Shown here one piece after another: positions 1 through 7,141 of a stretch of 20,256 bases of DNA (position 1 is its first letter; every line of letters starts with the position of its first letter). The notes beneath the pieces were generated by a model that ran no database searches, had not been told where the DNA came from, and saw nothing but the letters and a program-made list of their open reading frames with translations. The position numbers and the translations under genes are program-made. Source of the stretch: Chara braunii (lineage: Eukaryota; Streptophyta; Charophyceae; Charales; Characeae); NCBI GenBank assembly GCA_003427395.1, contig BFEA01000125.1, positions 2,822,775-2,843,030 on the forward strand, written 5' to 3'.

Positions 1-35
<35 letters not shown>
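1..35. repeat. (CT)n microsatellite
   Basis: Uninterrupted CT dinucleotide run that opens the window, so its true left end lies outside. It ends where the sequence changes to CACACG. Confidence 0.95.
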
Positions 36-39
<4 letters not shown>

Positions 40-100
40 GTGCAGCCGATGTTGACATCGAGGGGTCTCTCCGCCTCGGCGCACAAGCACGCAAGCCCCG

Positions 101-124
101 TGTGTGTGTGTGTGTGTGTGTGTG
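101..124. repeat. (TG)n microsatellite
   Basis: Twelve TG dinucleotides, followed by a looser GTGTGCGCGTGCGTG stretch. The CT and TG runs are the only clear low-complexity units in the first 350 bases. Confidence 0.95.
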
Positions 125-359
125 TCCCCGCGTGTGTGCGCGTGCGTGTCTCAGCCACTGATGTGTGCGTGTGTGGGCGGGGGTGTGTTGCGGGCGGCAA
201 ACGACGATGTGTCATGGGCGGGAAAAACAAGAAACCTGTCGACTACAGCCAACGGGCAAATGCAGGGGGCGCCATGAGAAGAAATGGGAAAAAAAAAGGA
301 CCGGTCCGGCCGCCCTGTGCGGCCGCTACCTGCCTGAAAAATCGACCACACATTTTTAA

Positions 360-411
360 GGGGGCGCCCTGGACCAAAGGAACAGGTCCAGGGTGCCCCC
401 TTTTTTTTTTT
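360..411 (+). other. 16-bp GC-rich hairpin followed by T11
   Basis: The arms 360-375 and 385-400 (GGGGGCGCCCTGGACC and GGTCCAGGGTGCCCCC) pair over 16 bp with one G-T wobble around a 9-base loop, and 11 T residues follow directly. The shape is that of a bacterial intrinsic terminator. In a eukaryotic setting the T run would also stop RNA polymerase III. No gene is recognised upstream, so it is reported as a structure and not as a proven terminator. Confidence 0.5.
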
Positions 412-432
412 GATTTTTTGGGTTTCGGCCCC

Positions 433-517
433 TACCGGACAGGCCTCCTACCGTCCGGTATCCAGACAACGGACCCCAGACCGACCGGATGCCCGTCCGG
501 ATGTCCGCATGGTAGCC
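433..517. repeat. Cluster of CCGGAC / GTCCGG inverted and direct repeats
   Basis: TACCGGAC at 433-440 faces GTCCGGTA at 453-460. GTCCGGAT-type motifs recur up to about 517. Together with the hairpin at 360-411 this makes a compact structured block of unknown origin. Confidence 0.4.
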
Positions 518-540
518 ATGGTTTTAATACAACATGATGA

Positions 541-1071
541 GTAGCGGAGCCAGGGCTGCAGAGTCCACTTTTTTCTTTTTGGTGGAGGAGGGGAGCGGGG
601 AGGAATTGAAAAGGACAAGAAACTAACGCTGCATTCCAGATACGATGTGGTTAGTCCATAAACCAGATCCTTTTGGGGTTACTCAGGGCATATATGTGAC
701 GCCCAAACCTCACGCCCAGCGCGACTTCCTGATCGGAGTGGGATGTGGGCCTGGAAGTGCGAAAAGGGGTGTGCCAAGGATTTTTGGGAAAGTGGAGTCC
801 CAGGTCAGAACTGAGATCTGCTGTGGGTGGGTCTTTCAGGGGCACGAGTGCAATTTGGCAGAGAGGGCGCCTTCGGGTTACAAGGCAGATGGTACGCGCG
901 GGTCGCTCAAGACCGAGCGAGCCACTGGTTTCGGGGACGGCGGTTCGTGGGCGGGTCTCTTCGGGGTAGGTGGGGTCCCGATGAGTCCGCCTGCCGGGAG
1001 TTGCCACGTGGCGCTGGTCGTCGCGCATTCGGGTTAGGCCTCCAGAACTCCGGGGTTCTCTGTTCGCCGCA
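541..1071. other. No recognised gene; G-rich on the plus strand
   Basis: About 530 bases, G-rich on the plus strand from about 730. Long frames are open on both strands over the same bases (about 645-1037 plus and 651-1028 minus). That is expected from biased composition, and neither translation resembles a known family. No repeat matching the families further right was seen. Confidence 0.5.
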
Positions 1072-1398
1072 TCATCGGCAATTCTCGCAGGGTGTGCTGG
1101 GCCAGTAGGGGGCTATGGCCGGCCATGGGACGACGCTGAGTTGATGATACGGAAGAAGAAGGCGAAAGGGAGAGAAACTGGTGGTGATAACGACGAACCC
1201 GGGGTGAATGATGTAGTAGGTATGGTCTGGAGAGGGGAAATCAGAGCACCGGGTGTCGTTAGCGGCGGCGCAGTGAAATTCCCGGGGGCACAGTCGGTTC
1301 TCTGTGTGGCAGGGGTATCTCTGTCTCAGGATTTCGTTTATCCAAGGGGTGAAGTAATCTGGGTCGTATGACGAGTCGGAATTCCGGGATCGCGTCAT
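1072..1398 (-). CDS. Weak hypothetical 108-aa frame, possibly an exon fragment
   Basis: This minus-strand frame starts at a true ATG (complement of 1396-1398) and runs 108 codons. Its early part is reasonably mixed in composition. It has five cysteines, four of them between about residues 30 and 51 (in the contexts YPCHTE, RLCPRE, FHCAAA and TRCSDF), and a hydrophobic stretch around TYYIIHPGFVVITTSF. No family is recognised, and no upstream or downstream exon could be linked to it. A second frame is open on the other strand at 1141-1371, so chance cannot be excluded. It is listed because it is the least artefact-like frame in the left 3 kb; it may equally be non-coding. Confidence 0.12.
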   Translation of the reverse strand: MTRSRNSDSSYDPDYFTPWINEILRQRYPCHTENRLCPREFHCAAANDTRCSDFPSPDHTYYIIHPGFVVITTSFSPFRLLLPYHQLSVVPWPAIAPYWPSTPCENCR

Positions 1399-3127
1399 TG
1401 TGTCATTGCGGTATTATGAGTGACCTAAGGGTGGGGCCATGGCGATCGCAGTCGCCGCGTGCAAGCACGTGCAGGCCACGCTAATGGCGTCGGACTTACG
1501 AGTGCACGTGCGGGACGACTGTGCCGCTGCGGATTCCGGGACGGCCCTCTGTGATCGATGGTCCTGACGAGTCGACGCTCGGGGATACATGTAAGTGCGC
1601 AACTCAGATCGCGTTTTACATGTGTCCTCGCGCGGCGTTCGCCAAGCCCGGCATCCGGTCGTCCAATCACTCCGTGATGTTCTGAGCGTGCTAGATGCAA
1701 TGGTCACAAAAAGGCAAGCAAGGACAAGGACAGAATTATTGATGGCGCAAAATTCCTATTCTACACCCGAGTGCATCAAAGGCGACAAGCAAAAGCAGGG
1801 ACAAGGATTCCCAGCAAAAAGATAAACAAGCAAGCATAGCATCCATACATCCATACACTCAGCAATCATACACAGTGCATCCGAAGTAAAAATCGCAAAG
1901 ATAAGTGCGAGCAAAAATCCAAGCCCAAGTTCCGAAAAACAGAAGGGAGAACAAAAGCGGGCGAATCGCCCGGAGCCGTATTCAAAACTTATATACACGA
2001 GACTGGAGGGAGAAAACACAAAAGAAACAGCAACTTCGCATCCATCACCCTCAACTCTCTCTTCCTCTCTCTCTCTCTTCTCCGATGCGGACAGTCCGTC
2101 GTCACGCACCAACCCACGAAGCCGTCACCCCGCTTAGTCCTCCCGCACCCGTCAAGTTCGCCCGCGCCCACAGTCCGTCGTGGCCCGCGTCAACCCCGCG
2201 CGTTCGGCACCAGCTCGTCGGGTCGCCCGACTCCTGCTCTACTCACCTCTTACTTCGCTCATGTGTTGACCCTTCCTGATCGCGCAGCCCCGAGCTTCCA
2301 ACAGCTGGTTAAAAGAGCTAACTAATAGCGCAGCCAGAATTTATAGCGTGCATGCATGCGCGAAGAACACGGAATTACGAGGACTTAGAAGAAGGGAAGG
2401 GGGAGGGATCGCCTACGTCTGCATGACCTGATCACGGCGTGGGGGACGTAGCCGCTCTCCACGCACCGATCCGATCATGCAGACCGCGGCTACCAAAACA
2501 GAGTAGAAAGAAAAGAAGAAGAGCGGGAAAGACGAAGCGCAAGAAGAAAGATACAGTTACAATGGCGCCCGCCCAAAATTACAGTTACACACACGATTAA
2601 AGGCGCCTACTAATCAGAGTTCCATTGCAGCCGCACGAAGAAGCGCGTAGACAAAATTCGCCGCGCGGCAAGAAAAATCCTAATTACGAAATTCCTAAAT
2701 TCCTATCTAATGCGAAGAAGCAAAGCACAAAATTTAGAAGAAAAGTCCAAAATTCCGGGAGCCACAGGGGCTCGACAAAATACAAAAAAGATTTAAAAGA
2801 AAAATTCAAAAAGAACGAAGCAAATTCCCGCGCGATGTCCGCACTCAAAAGATCGAAACCGAAATGAAAGAAATGACATCAACATTTATTAGTCCCGCGC
2901 ACGGCGCGCCAGCCATCCGGCCAACCAATCAATCAACCGGCCGTCCCAGGACACACCCAGCTACGAACCCAGCCATTCGAAAAGAAGCGACAAAAAAGAC
3001 GAAAAAGCAAGGACACTGATGCAATTTCCCACCGATCCCAATTTCCCGTAATTGGCCCAACCTTCCCAACTTAGGACCTCTCATTGCAACCGCGCAGAAA
3101 GTCGCGCGTTACAGAAAGTAGTTCGTC
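1399..3127. other. Long stretch with no recognised gene
   Basis: Positions 1414-1707 are GC-rich with overlapping open frames that look compositional. Positions 2040-2085 are CT-rich. Positions 2490-2880 and 2980-3020 are purine-rich on the plus strand and give Lys/Arg-rich translations lacking an ATG. A short similarity links 2622-2650 and 3084-3112 (CATTGCAGCCGC against CATTGCAACCGC, each followed by a GAAG/GAAAG-GCGCG block). No family A, B or C element was found here. Confidence 0.5.
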
Positions 3128-3247
3128 ACATATACTCACACCAGCACTATTTCACATTCTCTATGGACGTAACTGCGGCCAGATGCATTCACGACCGGTA
3201 GTACATACCGTCCAATACACGCAGAAACGTCCTTGTGTGAGTATGGC
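3128..3247. mobile_element. Family B MITE-like element, copy 1
   Basis: The left end TATACTCACACCAGCAC and right end CGTCCTTGTGTGAGTATGGCC are inverted repeats of each other and match the other B copies. The interior carries the recurring AGATGCATTC motif. No coding capacity is visible. A target duplication is not clear at this copy. Confidence 0.6.
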
Positions 3248-3329
3248 CTTCATAGCGCCCAATTGGGTGAAGAGGTGCAGTAGAAAAGGGCATGATCTGA
3301 TTTTCAGCAGAAAACGTGTATCGAACACT

Positions 3330-3506
3330 GGGCCACGCCACACCACACCATTGTCGAAACGAAAAAACAAATAATGCATCTTCCCGCAAAGAATGGCAAG
3401 ATGCACCCGTTACTATGTACAGCAAGGGATGCATCTGCATCTCACCACTTTCTGGTGAAAAATGCATTCGTTTTTTCTTGGTTTCGACAGTGGTGTGGCG
3501 AGGCCC
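3330..3506. mobile_element. Family A MITE-like element, long-TIR subfamily
   Basis: GGGCCACGCCACACCAC at the left and GTGGTGTGGCGAGGCCC at the right are inverted. The inversion continues inward through the TTGTCGAAACGAAAAAA and GGTTTCGACAG blocks and the GATGCATCT-type motifs. There is no coding capacity. Copies at 5875-6053 and 19480-19588 share the interior GAAACGAAAA and TGCATCT features, so this is a subfamily. No clean 3-bp duplication is seen here. Confidence 0.75.
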
Positions 3507-4160
3507 AGAATTGAGCCATGGACTAGGCAGACTTCAACTTGGGGGGTTCTATCACCAACCAGCGAGTAGCTGTCTTCCCTGAAGCCATGACTCATAAGAG
3601 TCACGTTTAGGAAAAAAAAACAAATCGAGAGAGAGGCGATCGGCCGGCGCAGAGCGCTCCGCCGTTTCGTCACCGGTCCAGGAGGGCCGGTCTTGCTAGC
3701 CACCAGCGTGGAACTCATCCGCGGGAAGTGGCCATCGCCTAGCACCTCGTCCGGCATAGCCGGGCCAACTTGTCTAAGCAGCGGCAGGGAGGCATGGAGG
3801 CGAGTTAGCAAGTCGGAAAATCTACATAAATCTCTTAACGTGTACTACGAGCAACCAGACATGGCGTGGGCAACGCCTCGTCTTTGATGTGCTACCAGGT
3901 ATCAGAGTCCTCAACGTGTAATTCTAGTCAACAACCCTAAAAATCCCATCGCCCCCACTGGCCTATATACTCCCCTTTCTCCCTCACCCAAGTGGTCCTT
4001 ACCACTCCGTTTTGCACCTGGCACAACATCCCAACCCCTCATGCCCTTTCAACGTTGCTTTGTCGCCCTACCTAACGACTAGCACTCAAACCACCCCACC
4101 CACATTTTTCACCTGCCTGTTCACTACCTCTTCTTCGCGACATATTATATCAAACCATCC
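3507..4160. other. No recognised gene between family A copy and duplication
   Basis: The sequence contains an A9 tract at 3612-3620 and a moderately GC-rich block to about 3890, then becomes C/T-rich. A minus-strand frame crosses from here into the family A element at 3330-3506. Because it runs through the repeat terminus it is not credible as a gene. Confidence 0.45.
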
Positions 4161-4288
4161 CCTATTATCCCGGCTCCCCTGAACCCCGACCTCCACTATC
4201 CTCTTCACCACCCACAACCCCGACATGTCACGGCTCCCGGCTCCTGGCCTATTATCTCGGCTCCCCTGAACCCCGACCTCCACTATCC
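4161..4288. repeat. 87-bp spaced direct duplication
   Basis: The 41 bases at 4161-4201 recur at 4248-4288 with one clear difference (TATCCCGG against TATCTCGG), a period of 87 bp. Fragments of the linker (ACTATCCTCTTCACCA) recur again near 4300-4313, suggesting a decayed tandem array. The unit is a multiple of three, which keeps a minus-strand frame open, but that frame has no ATG at its start. Confidence 0.8.
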
Positions 4289-4822
4289 CCTAGCACTCCT
4301 ATCCTCTTCACCAATCCACAGATAGTAACCCGATACCAACCTTTCTTCCTCTCAGCAGTCGGATAAACAGCCACCCATTTCTCGTCTGCCTACAGTCCCG
4401 CAACGTTTGTAAATCTTCCTCTTACCCCCCATTTCGTCTGACCTATCAAGTCTTCAATTCCACAGTGTTCTCTACCACGCCTTTGGCGGCGTTTCTCCCC
4501 CCTCTCTTAGGTTAGGCTATCCCTTCCATAGCCTACCAAACAGATCTTCTCCTCCCACCAACTAAATATACCCCTCAAAACCTATTTGGTCACCACTAAC
4601 AATTAGGCGAGTAAATTTCCCGTAATATAACTAAATTTCCCCAGTATCAACCACTCTTCTTCCCATCCTCTAATCTCGGCGGCACCTCCCTGAGTAATTA
4701 AAAAAAAAAAAACAAATTGAGAAAAAACAAGAAAGCAGCACGGAGCCTCGCATCCCTATTTTGAAAAAGAAGGAAAAAAAAAAAAAAAACAGGACAAGAA
4801 ACGTGGGTCTGGGACAGACTGT
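4289..4822. other. Pyrimidine-rich spacer with poly(A) tracts
   Basis: C/T-rich sequence to about 4690, then A12 at 4699-4710 and a longer A-run at about 4776-4791. No coding frame or element terminus is recognised. The A-rich part may mark an old retro-insertion, but no target duplication was seen. Confidence 0.4.
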
Positions 4823-5096
4823 GGGCATCGGCTCACGGAATGTGACAAAGACAAACCCTATGGCGGGCGCATGTTTCCACGTTTTTGCAGAAGATACATG
4901 ATCCATTTTGCACATTCCGGGGGCAGCGTTGAATTTCCTCTGACATCCGAATCTGGACGTGTGTTGTGGAGATGTGCAGAAAATTGCATTCACTTTCCTC
5001 AACCACACATCTCCACAAACACATCCAGATTCGGGTGTTGAGGAAAATTCAACGCTGCCAGTGGGCCCTGGACCCTGGAGTGGTGTGGCGAGGCTC
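4823..5096. mobile_element. Family A element interrupted by hairpin E, TSD TGT
   Basis: The left part begins GGGCATCGGCTCACGG, missing part of the usual terminus, then shows the family interior AATGTGACAAAGACAAA. The right end is GTGGTGTGGCGAGGCTC. TGT flanks both sides (4820-4822 and 5097-5099), a 3-bp target duplication. The interior is split by hairpin E at about 4922-5059. Both the element and its insert lack coding capacity. Confidence 0.7.
4922..5059. mobile_element. Element E: 54-bp-arm foldback nested in a family A copy
   Basis: The arms 4922-4976 and 5006-5059 are inverted copies (GGCAGCGTTGAATTT at the outside, CACATCTCCAC at the inside) with a few mismatches and a spacer of about 29 bases. 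The element sits inside the family A copy at 4823-5096, so it arrived later. It also contains the CGAATCTGGAC motif related to one recurring in other elements. Confidence 0.75.
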
Positions 5097-5098
5097 TG

Positions 5099-5108
5099 TT
5101 CCGTTCGG
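5099..5108. repeat. Target-site duplication of U6 retrocopy (left copy)
   Basis: TTCCGTTCGG here equals TTCCGTTCGG at 5237-5246, and the match continues with a G-gap as TTT. It directly brackets the U6 sequence and its A-tail. It lies immediately right of the family A element ending at 5096, so the U6 copy inserted next to that element. Confidence 0.75.
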
Positions 5109-5113
5109 TTTGG

Positions 5114-5122
5114 TTTTTTTTT
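5114..5122 (-). other. A9 tail of the U6 retrocopy
   Basis: On the minus strand the U6-derived sequence is followed by ACGGG and then nine A residues. An A-tail directly after a structural RNA copy is typical of LINE-type retroposition. It lies between the U6 3' end and the left target duplication. Confidence 0.6.
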
Positions 5123-5127
5123 CCCGT

Positions 5128-5235
5128 AATTTTGACCATTTCTTGATTTATGTGTGCCATCCTCACGCATGGGCCATGCTAATAATCTTCCCCTTCTCTG
5201 TATCGTTCCAATTTTAACCGATGTCCCGAAAGGAC
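5128..5235 (-). pseudogene. U6 spliceosomal snRNA retropseudogene
   Basis: Reading the minus strand, the 5' stem-loop GTCCTTTCGGGACATC is intact. It is followed by TAAAATTGGAACGATACAGA, then ATTAGCATGGCCCATGCG, then GAGAAATGGTC-like sequence (here AAGAAATGGTC): the order and spacing of U6 snRNA, which pairs with U4 and U2 in the spliceosome. Several features argue against function. A 9-base insertion (GGGAAGATT) separates the ACAGAGA box from the AGC triad, whose spacing is normally fixed. Several substitutions are present. No T tract terminates it, and no TATA-like element lies about 25 bases upstream. The 10-mer TTCCGTTCGG flanks it at 5099-5108 and 5237-5246, and an A9 tail follows its 3' end. 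These are the marks of target-primed retroposition. Identification as U6 is secure; calling it non-functional is an inference. Confidence 0.85.
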
Positions 5236-5278
5236 ATTCCGTTCGGGTTTCAACTCATCACGCAGGCCGAACCCCTAT

Positions 5279-5424
5279 AGGCCTGGCTCCACTACTCAAC
5301 ACTCTACATGCAGTTGCACACCTTTCTGGACCAGATGCATTGGGAGTCGGCCAACATTACGAATGCATCTGGACGATTAACCGATCCAGGTACCTGTAGA
5401 GTGTTCCGTAGTGGAGCGAGGCCC
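5279..5424. mobile_element. Family A MITE-like element, TSD TAT
   Basis: The left AGGCCTGGCTCCACTACTC and right GTAGTGGAGCGAGGCCC termini are inverted, and ACACTCTACATG and CTGTAGAGTGT extend the inversion. TAT lies on both sides (5276-5278 and 5425-5427). The interior holds GAATGCATCTGGAC at 5361-5374, identical to a segment of the copy at 10618-10730. Confidence 0.8.
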
Positions 5425-5475
5425 TATCTATTGCATTCATGGACGACTGCCCGGTAAACCCACGTAAATGAACAC

Positions 5476-5517
5476 AACAGTACGGTCAAAACGGTACGGT
5501 CAGAACGGTACGGTCAT
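5476..5517 (+). repeat. 14-bp x3 tandem repeat at the 5S 5' end
   Basis: Three 14-bp units of the form AACGGTACGGTCAN occupy 5476-5489, 5490-5503 and 5504-5517. The third unit is the start of the 5S-derived sequence, so the array looks like an expansion of the 5S 5' end. Confidence 0.85.
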
Positions 5518-5650
5518 GCCACAGGGCTAATGCGGCGCCCGATTTCATCCAATTTTGGAAGCCAACCCCATTTTGGAAGCCAACCCCCGTTGGACAGGAT
5601 TAGTACTGGGATGGGTTACCTGGGAAATACATAAGCATAGTTGTGTATTA
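5508..5650 (+). pseudogene. 5S rRNA pseudogene with internal duplication
   Basis: The segment follows the 5S rRNA order. TACGGTCATGCCACAGGG matches the 5' helix I/II region. GCGCCCGATTTCATCC matches the GCCCGATCTCGTC region. TTTTGGAAGCCAA stands where box A (GGAAGCTAAGCAGG) belongs. ATTAGTACTGGGATGGG, ACC and TGGGAAATAC match the conserved box C part and the 3' half. The end, AGTTGTGTATT, can still pair loosely with the 5' end as helix I. An exact 18-bp tandem duplication (5552-5569 and 5570-5587) disrupts helix III, the box A core is changed, and no T-run terminator follows. It is therefore read as a pseudogene or the 5S-derived head of a SINE3-type retroelement. No target duplication was found. 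Confidence 0.75.
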
Positions 5651-5874
5651 CCAAATGGGATAGACCCACTCGGTGACGTTAGACTGAGCTAAGTAATCAT
5701 AGGATAGGGGGAAGAGGGTAGGTTAGAGTAGGCGAGGGGAGGGAGAGAGAGAAGTTGCTTGTTTATTATTTTTCGCGTTTGCTCTTTATTGGACTCAGTT
5801 TTGTTGAATTTTAACGACTGTTTAGTTATTGTTCGGGCTAAATGCCCGCAGAGTAGGAATGGCTCCTCCGCCAA

Positions 5875-6053
5875 GGGTTTCGCTGCACGGCACACAGCAC
5901 ACGAAACGAAAACGAAACGAGTGCATCTGCTCACGGAAGGTGGCAAAATACACTCGTTACTGCTTATAGCAAACCGATGAACCTGGCCATTTTCTGCAGG
6001 AAGATGCACTCGTTTCATTTTACGTTTCGTTCGCCTCCCATGCGGCGACGCCC
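5875..6053. mobile_element. Family A MITE-like element, TSD CAA
   Basis: GGGTTTCGCTGCACG at the left and CATGCGGCGACGCCC at the right are imperfect inverted ends. The inversion continues inward via CACGAAACGAAAACGAAACG and CGTTTCATTTTACGTTTCG. CAA flanks both sides (5872-5874 and 6054-6056). It belongs to the same subfamily as 3330-3506. Confidence 0.75.
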
Positions 6054-6108
6054 CAAGTGTTGCTGGGTTAATCCCACGAACAGAAATTGGGAAATGGTCC
6101 CAGCCTGT

Positions 6109-6228
6109 GGGCCTGGCTGCACTACTCCATATGCACAAAAGACAAAAGATATGGTGATGTATCTTTCCACGTTCTAGGGGAAGATTCATTCTGATTTTGC
6201 ACATTTGGAGAGTAGTGCAGCGAGGCCC
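6109..6228. mobile_element. Family A MITE-like element, near-canonical copy, TSD TGT
   Basis: GGGCCTGGCTGCACTACTCC and GGAGAGTAGTGCAGCGAGGCCC are inverted ends, followed inward by ATGCACAAAAGACAAAAGA and, on the other side, ATTTTGCACAT. TGT flanks at 6106-6108 and 6229-6231. At 120 bp this is one of the clearest copies and a good reference for the family. Confidence 0.85.
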
Positions 6229-6320
6229 TGTGACTGTGCTTTTCTCCCCAGGTTGTTTGTGAGGAATTCCCCGCCTCATGTTTTCATCATGATATTGGAT
6301 TCCTTGCTTTCCCCCCAACC

Positions 6321-6356
6321 CCCAACCCACCCACCCACCCACCCACCCACCCACCC
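6321..6356. repeat. (ACCC)n microsatellite
   Basis: Nine to ten ACCC units followed by an A-rich stretch. It resembles some telomeric C-strands only superficially, being a 4-bp unit in an interstitial repeat context. Confidence 0.9.
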
Positions 6357-6395
6357 AAAAAAATAAATAAAAAAAATCGAATAGACAGCAAATTA

Positions 6396-6511
6396 GGGCG
6401 TCGCTCCACCACTCACCGCATGCACAAACGATAAAAAATACGGCGACTCATCATCATTGAATGTTGCAGCGGAAGATTCGTTCCCATTAAATTAATGGCT
6501 GAGCAAAGCCC
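6396..6511. mobile_element. Family A MITE-like element
   Basis: The left terminus GGGCGTCGCTCCACCACTCACC is typical; the right terminus GCTGAGCAAAGCCC is more decayed. The flanks TTA (6393-6395) and TTG (6512-6514) fit a one-base-mutated TTA target duplication. The interior GCACAAACGATAAAAAATACGG matches the family. Confidence 0.65.
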
Positions 6512-6605
6512 TTGATGAATCTGGCCGGAATTAGGCCCATAACGTAGCATGCTCTTTTCTTTTTTTTTCCTTTTTAATTCTCTTTTTTTTCCTTTTCTTT
6601 TTTTA

Positions 6606-6725
6606 GAGGCATACTCACACTAGGACGTCCCTGGATGTATCTGACCAGAATTGTACAAATCTGGATGTATCTGACCGCAATTATGCCCACAACTTGGTCC
6701 AAAACGTTCTAGTGTGAGTCTGCTC
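6606..6725. mobile_element. Family B MITE-like element, copy 2, TSD TTA
   Basis: Inverted ends GAGGCATACTCACACTAG and CTAGTGTGAGTCTGCTC are flanked by TTA on both sides (6603-6605 and 6726-6728). The interior is a 30-bp unit in tandem, each copy starting CTGGATGTATCTGACC. TTA duplications and GG(G)C ends fit PIF/Harbinger (Tourist-type) elements. Confidence 0.8.
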
Positions 6726-6787
6726 TTACCCTTTTTTGTGTGTGTTGTCATATTCGCTATACACTCAAAAAAAAGCATTACCGTGCC

Positions 6788-6832
6788 GAACAGACTGTTT
6801 CGTCGGACTTTCACCGACTCATCAGGAGGTTG
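6788..6832 (-). ncRNA. Candidate hammerhead ribozyme core
   Basis: On the minus strand, CTGATGA (6825-6819) is followed by a perfect 5-bp stem II, GTCGG/CCGAC with loop TGAAAGT (6818-6802). GAA plus A15.1 follow (6801-6798), then a short stem III ACA-GTC-TGT (6798-6790). All invariant core bases of a hammerhead (CUGAnGA, GAAA, A15.1-U16.1) are present. Cleavage would fall after U at 6789 (a GUU triplet, weaker than GUC). Stem I is not convincing: the 5' flank TCAACCTC and 3' flank CGGCACGG pair poorly unless distal bases are used. The 3-bp stem III resembles the minimal type I hammerheads of Penelope-like elements and retrozymes, which work as dimers. The core is secure as a pattern; activity is unproven. 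Confidence 0.65.
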
Positions 6833-6874
6833 AACCCTGTTTTTTTGGGGGGGGGAGAAGCGAGGAATTGAACC

Positions 6875-6880
<6 letters not shown>

Positions 6881-6912
<32 letters not shown>
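6881..6912. repeat. (GT)n microsatellite
   Basis: Sixteen GT units. The sequences on its left repeat GGTTGAACCCTG and AATTGAACCCTG around a G10 tract, immediately next to the hammerhead-like motif. Confidence 0.95.
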
Positions 6913-6916
<4 letters not shown>

Positions 6917-7004
6917 TCGCAATTGATCAGGCATACACAAATACGAATGCATCCATCAACAGCAAAGCTTTTTAATACCGCAGCCAGCCCCGCTTAAATA
7001 TATA

Positions 7005-7130
7005 GGCGGCTTTGCTCCAACTACTCTCCACATGCACAAAAGACAAAAATATGGTGGTGGTGCACAGTTCCATGTTCTAGCGGAAGATTCGTTCTCCTTT
7101 CGCAAATTGGGAGAGTAGTGGAGCGAGGCC
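7005..7130. mobile_element. Family A MITE-like element
   Basis: Left GGCGGCTTTGCTCCAACTAC and right GGGAGAGTAGTGGAGCGAGGCC are inverted with a small indel. The interior ACATGCACAAAAGACAAAAA is the family signature. The target duplication is unclear. The next family A copy begins only 11 bases further right. Confidence 0.75.
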
Positions 7131-7141
7131 GCTTACATATA

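Noticed and set aside
645-1037. Opposing frames of about 130 residues on both strands
   Set aside because: Both strands open over the same GC-rich bases, with no family resemblance; typical of biased composition.
1564-1595. CTGACGAGTC as a hammerhead core variant
   Set aside because: Position 7 may vary, but there is no stem II and no GAAA block downstream.
2625-2867. 80-residue Lys-rich plus-strand frame
   Set aside because: It starts at TTG, not ATG, and reflects A/G-rich sequence; no family recognised.
6321-6356. (ACCC)n as interstitial telomere repeat
   Set aside because: A 4-bp unit within a microsatellite-rich region; no known telomere motif and no subtelomeric context.
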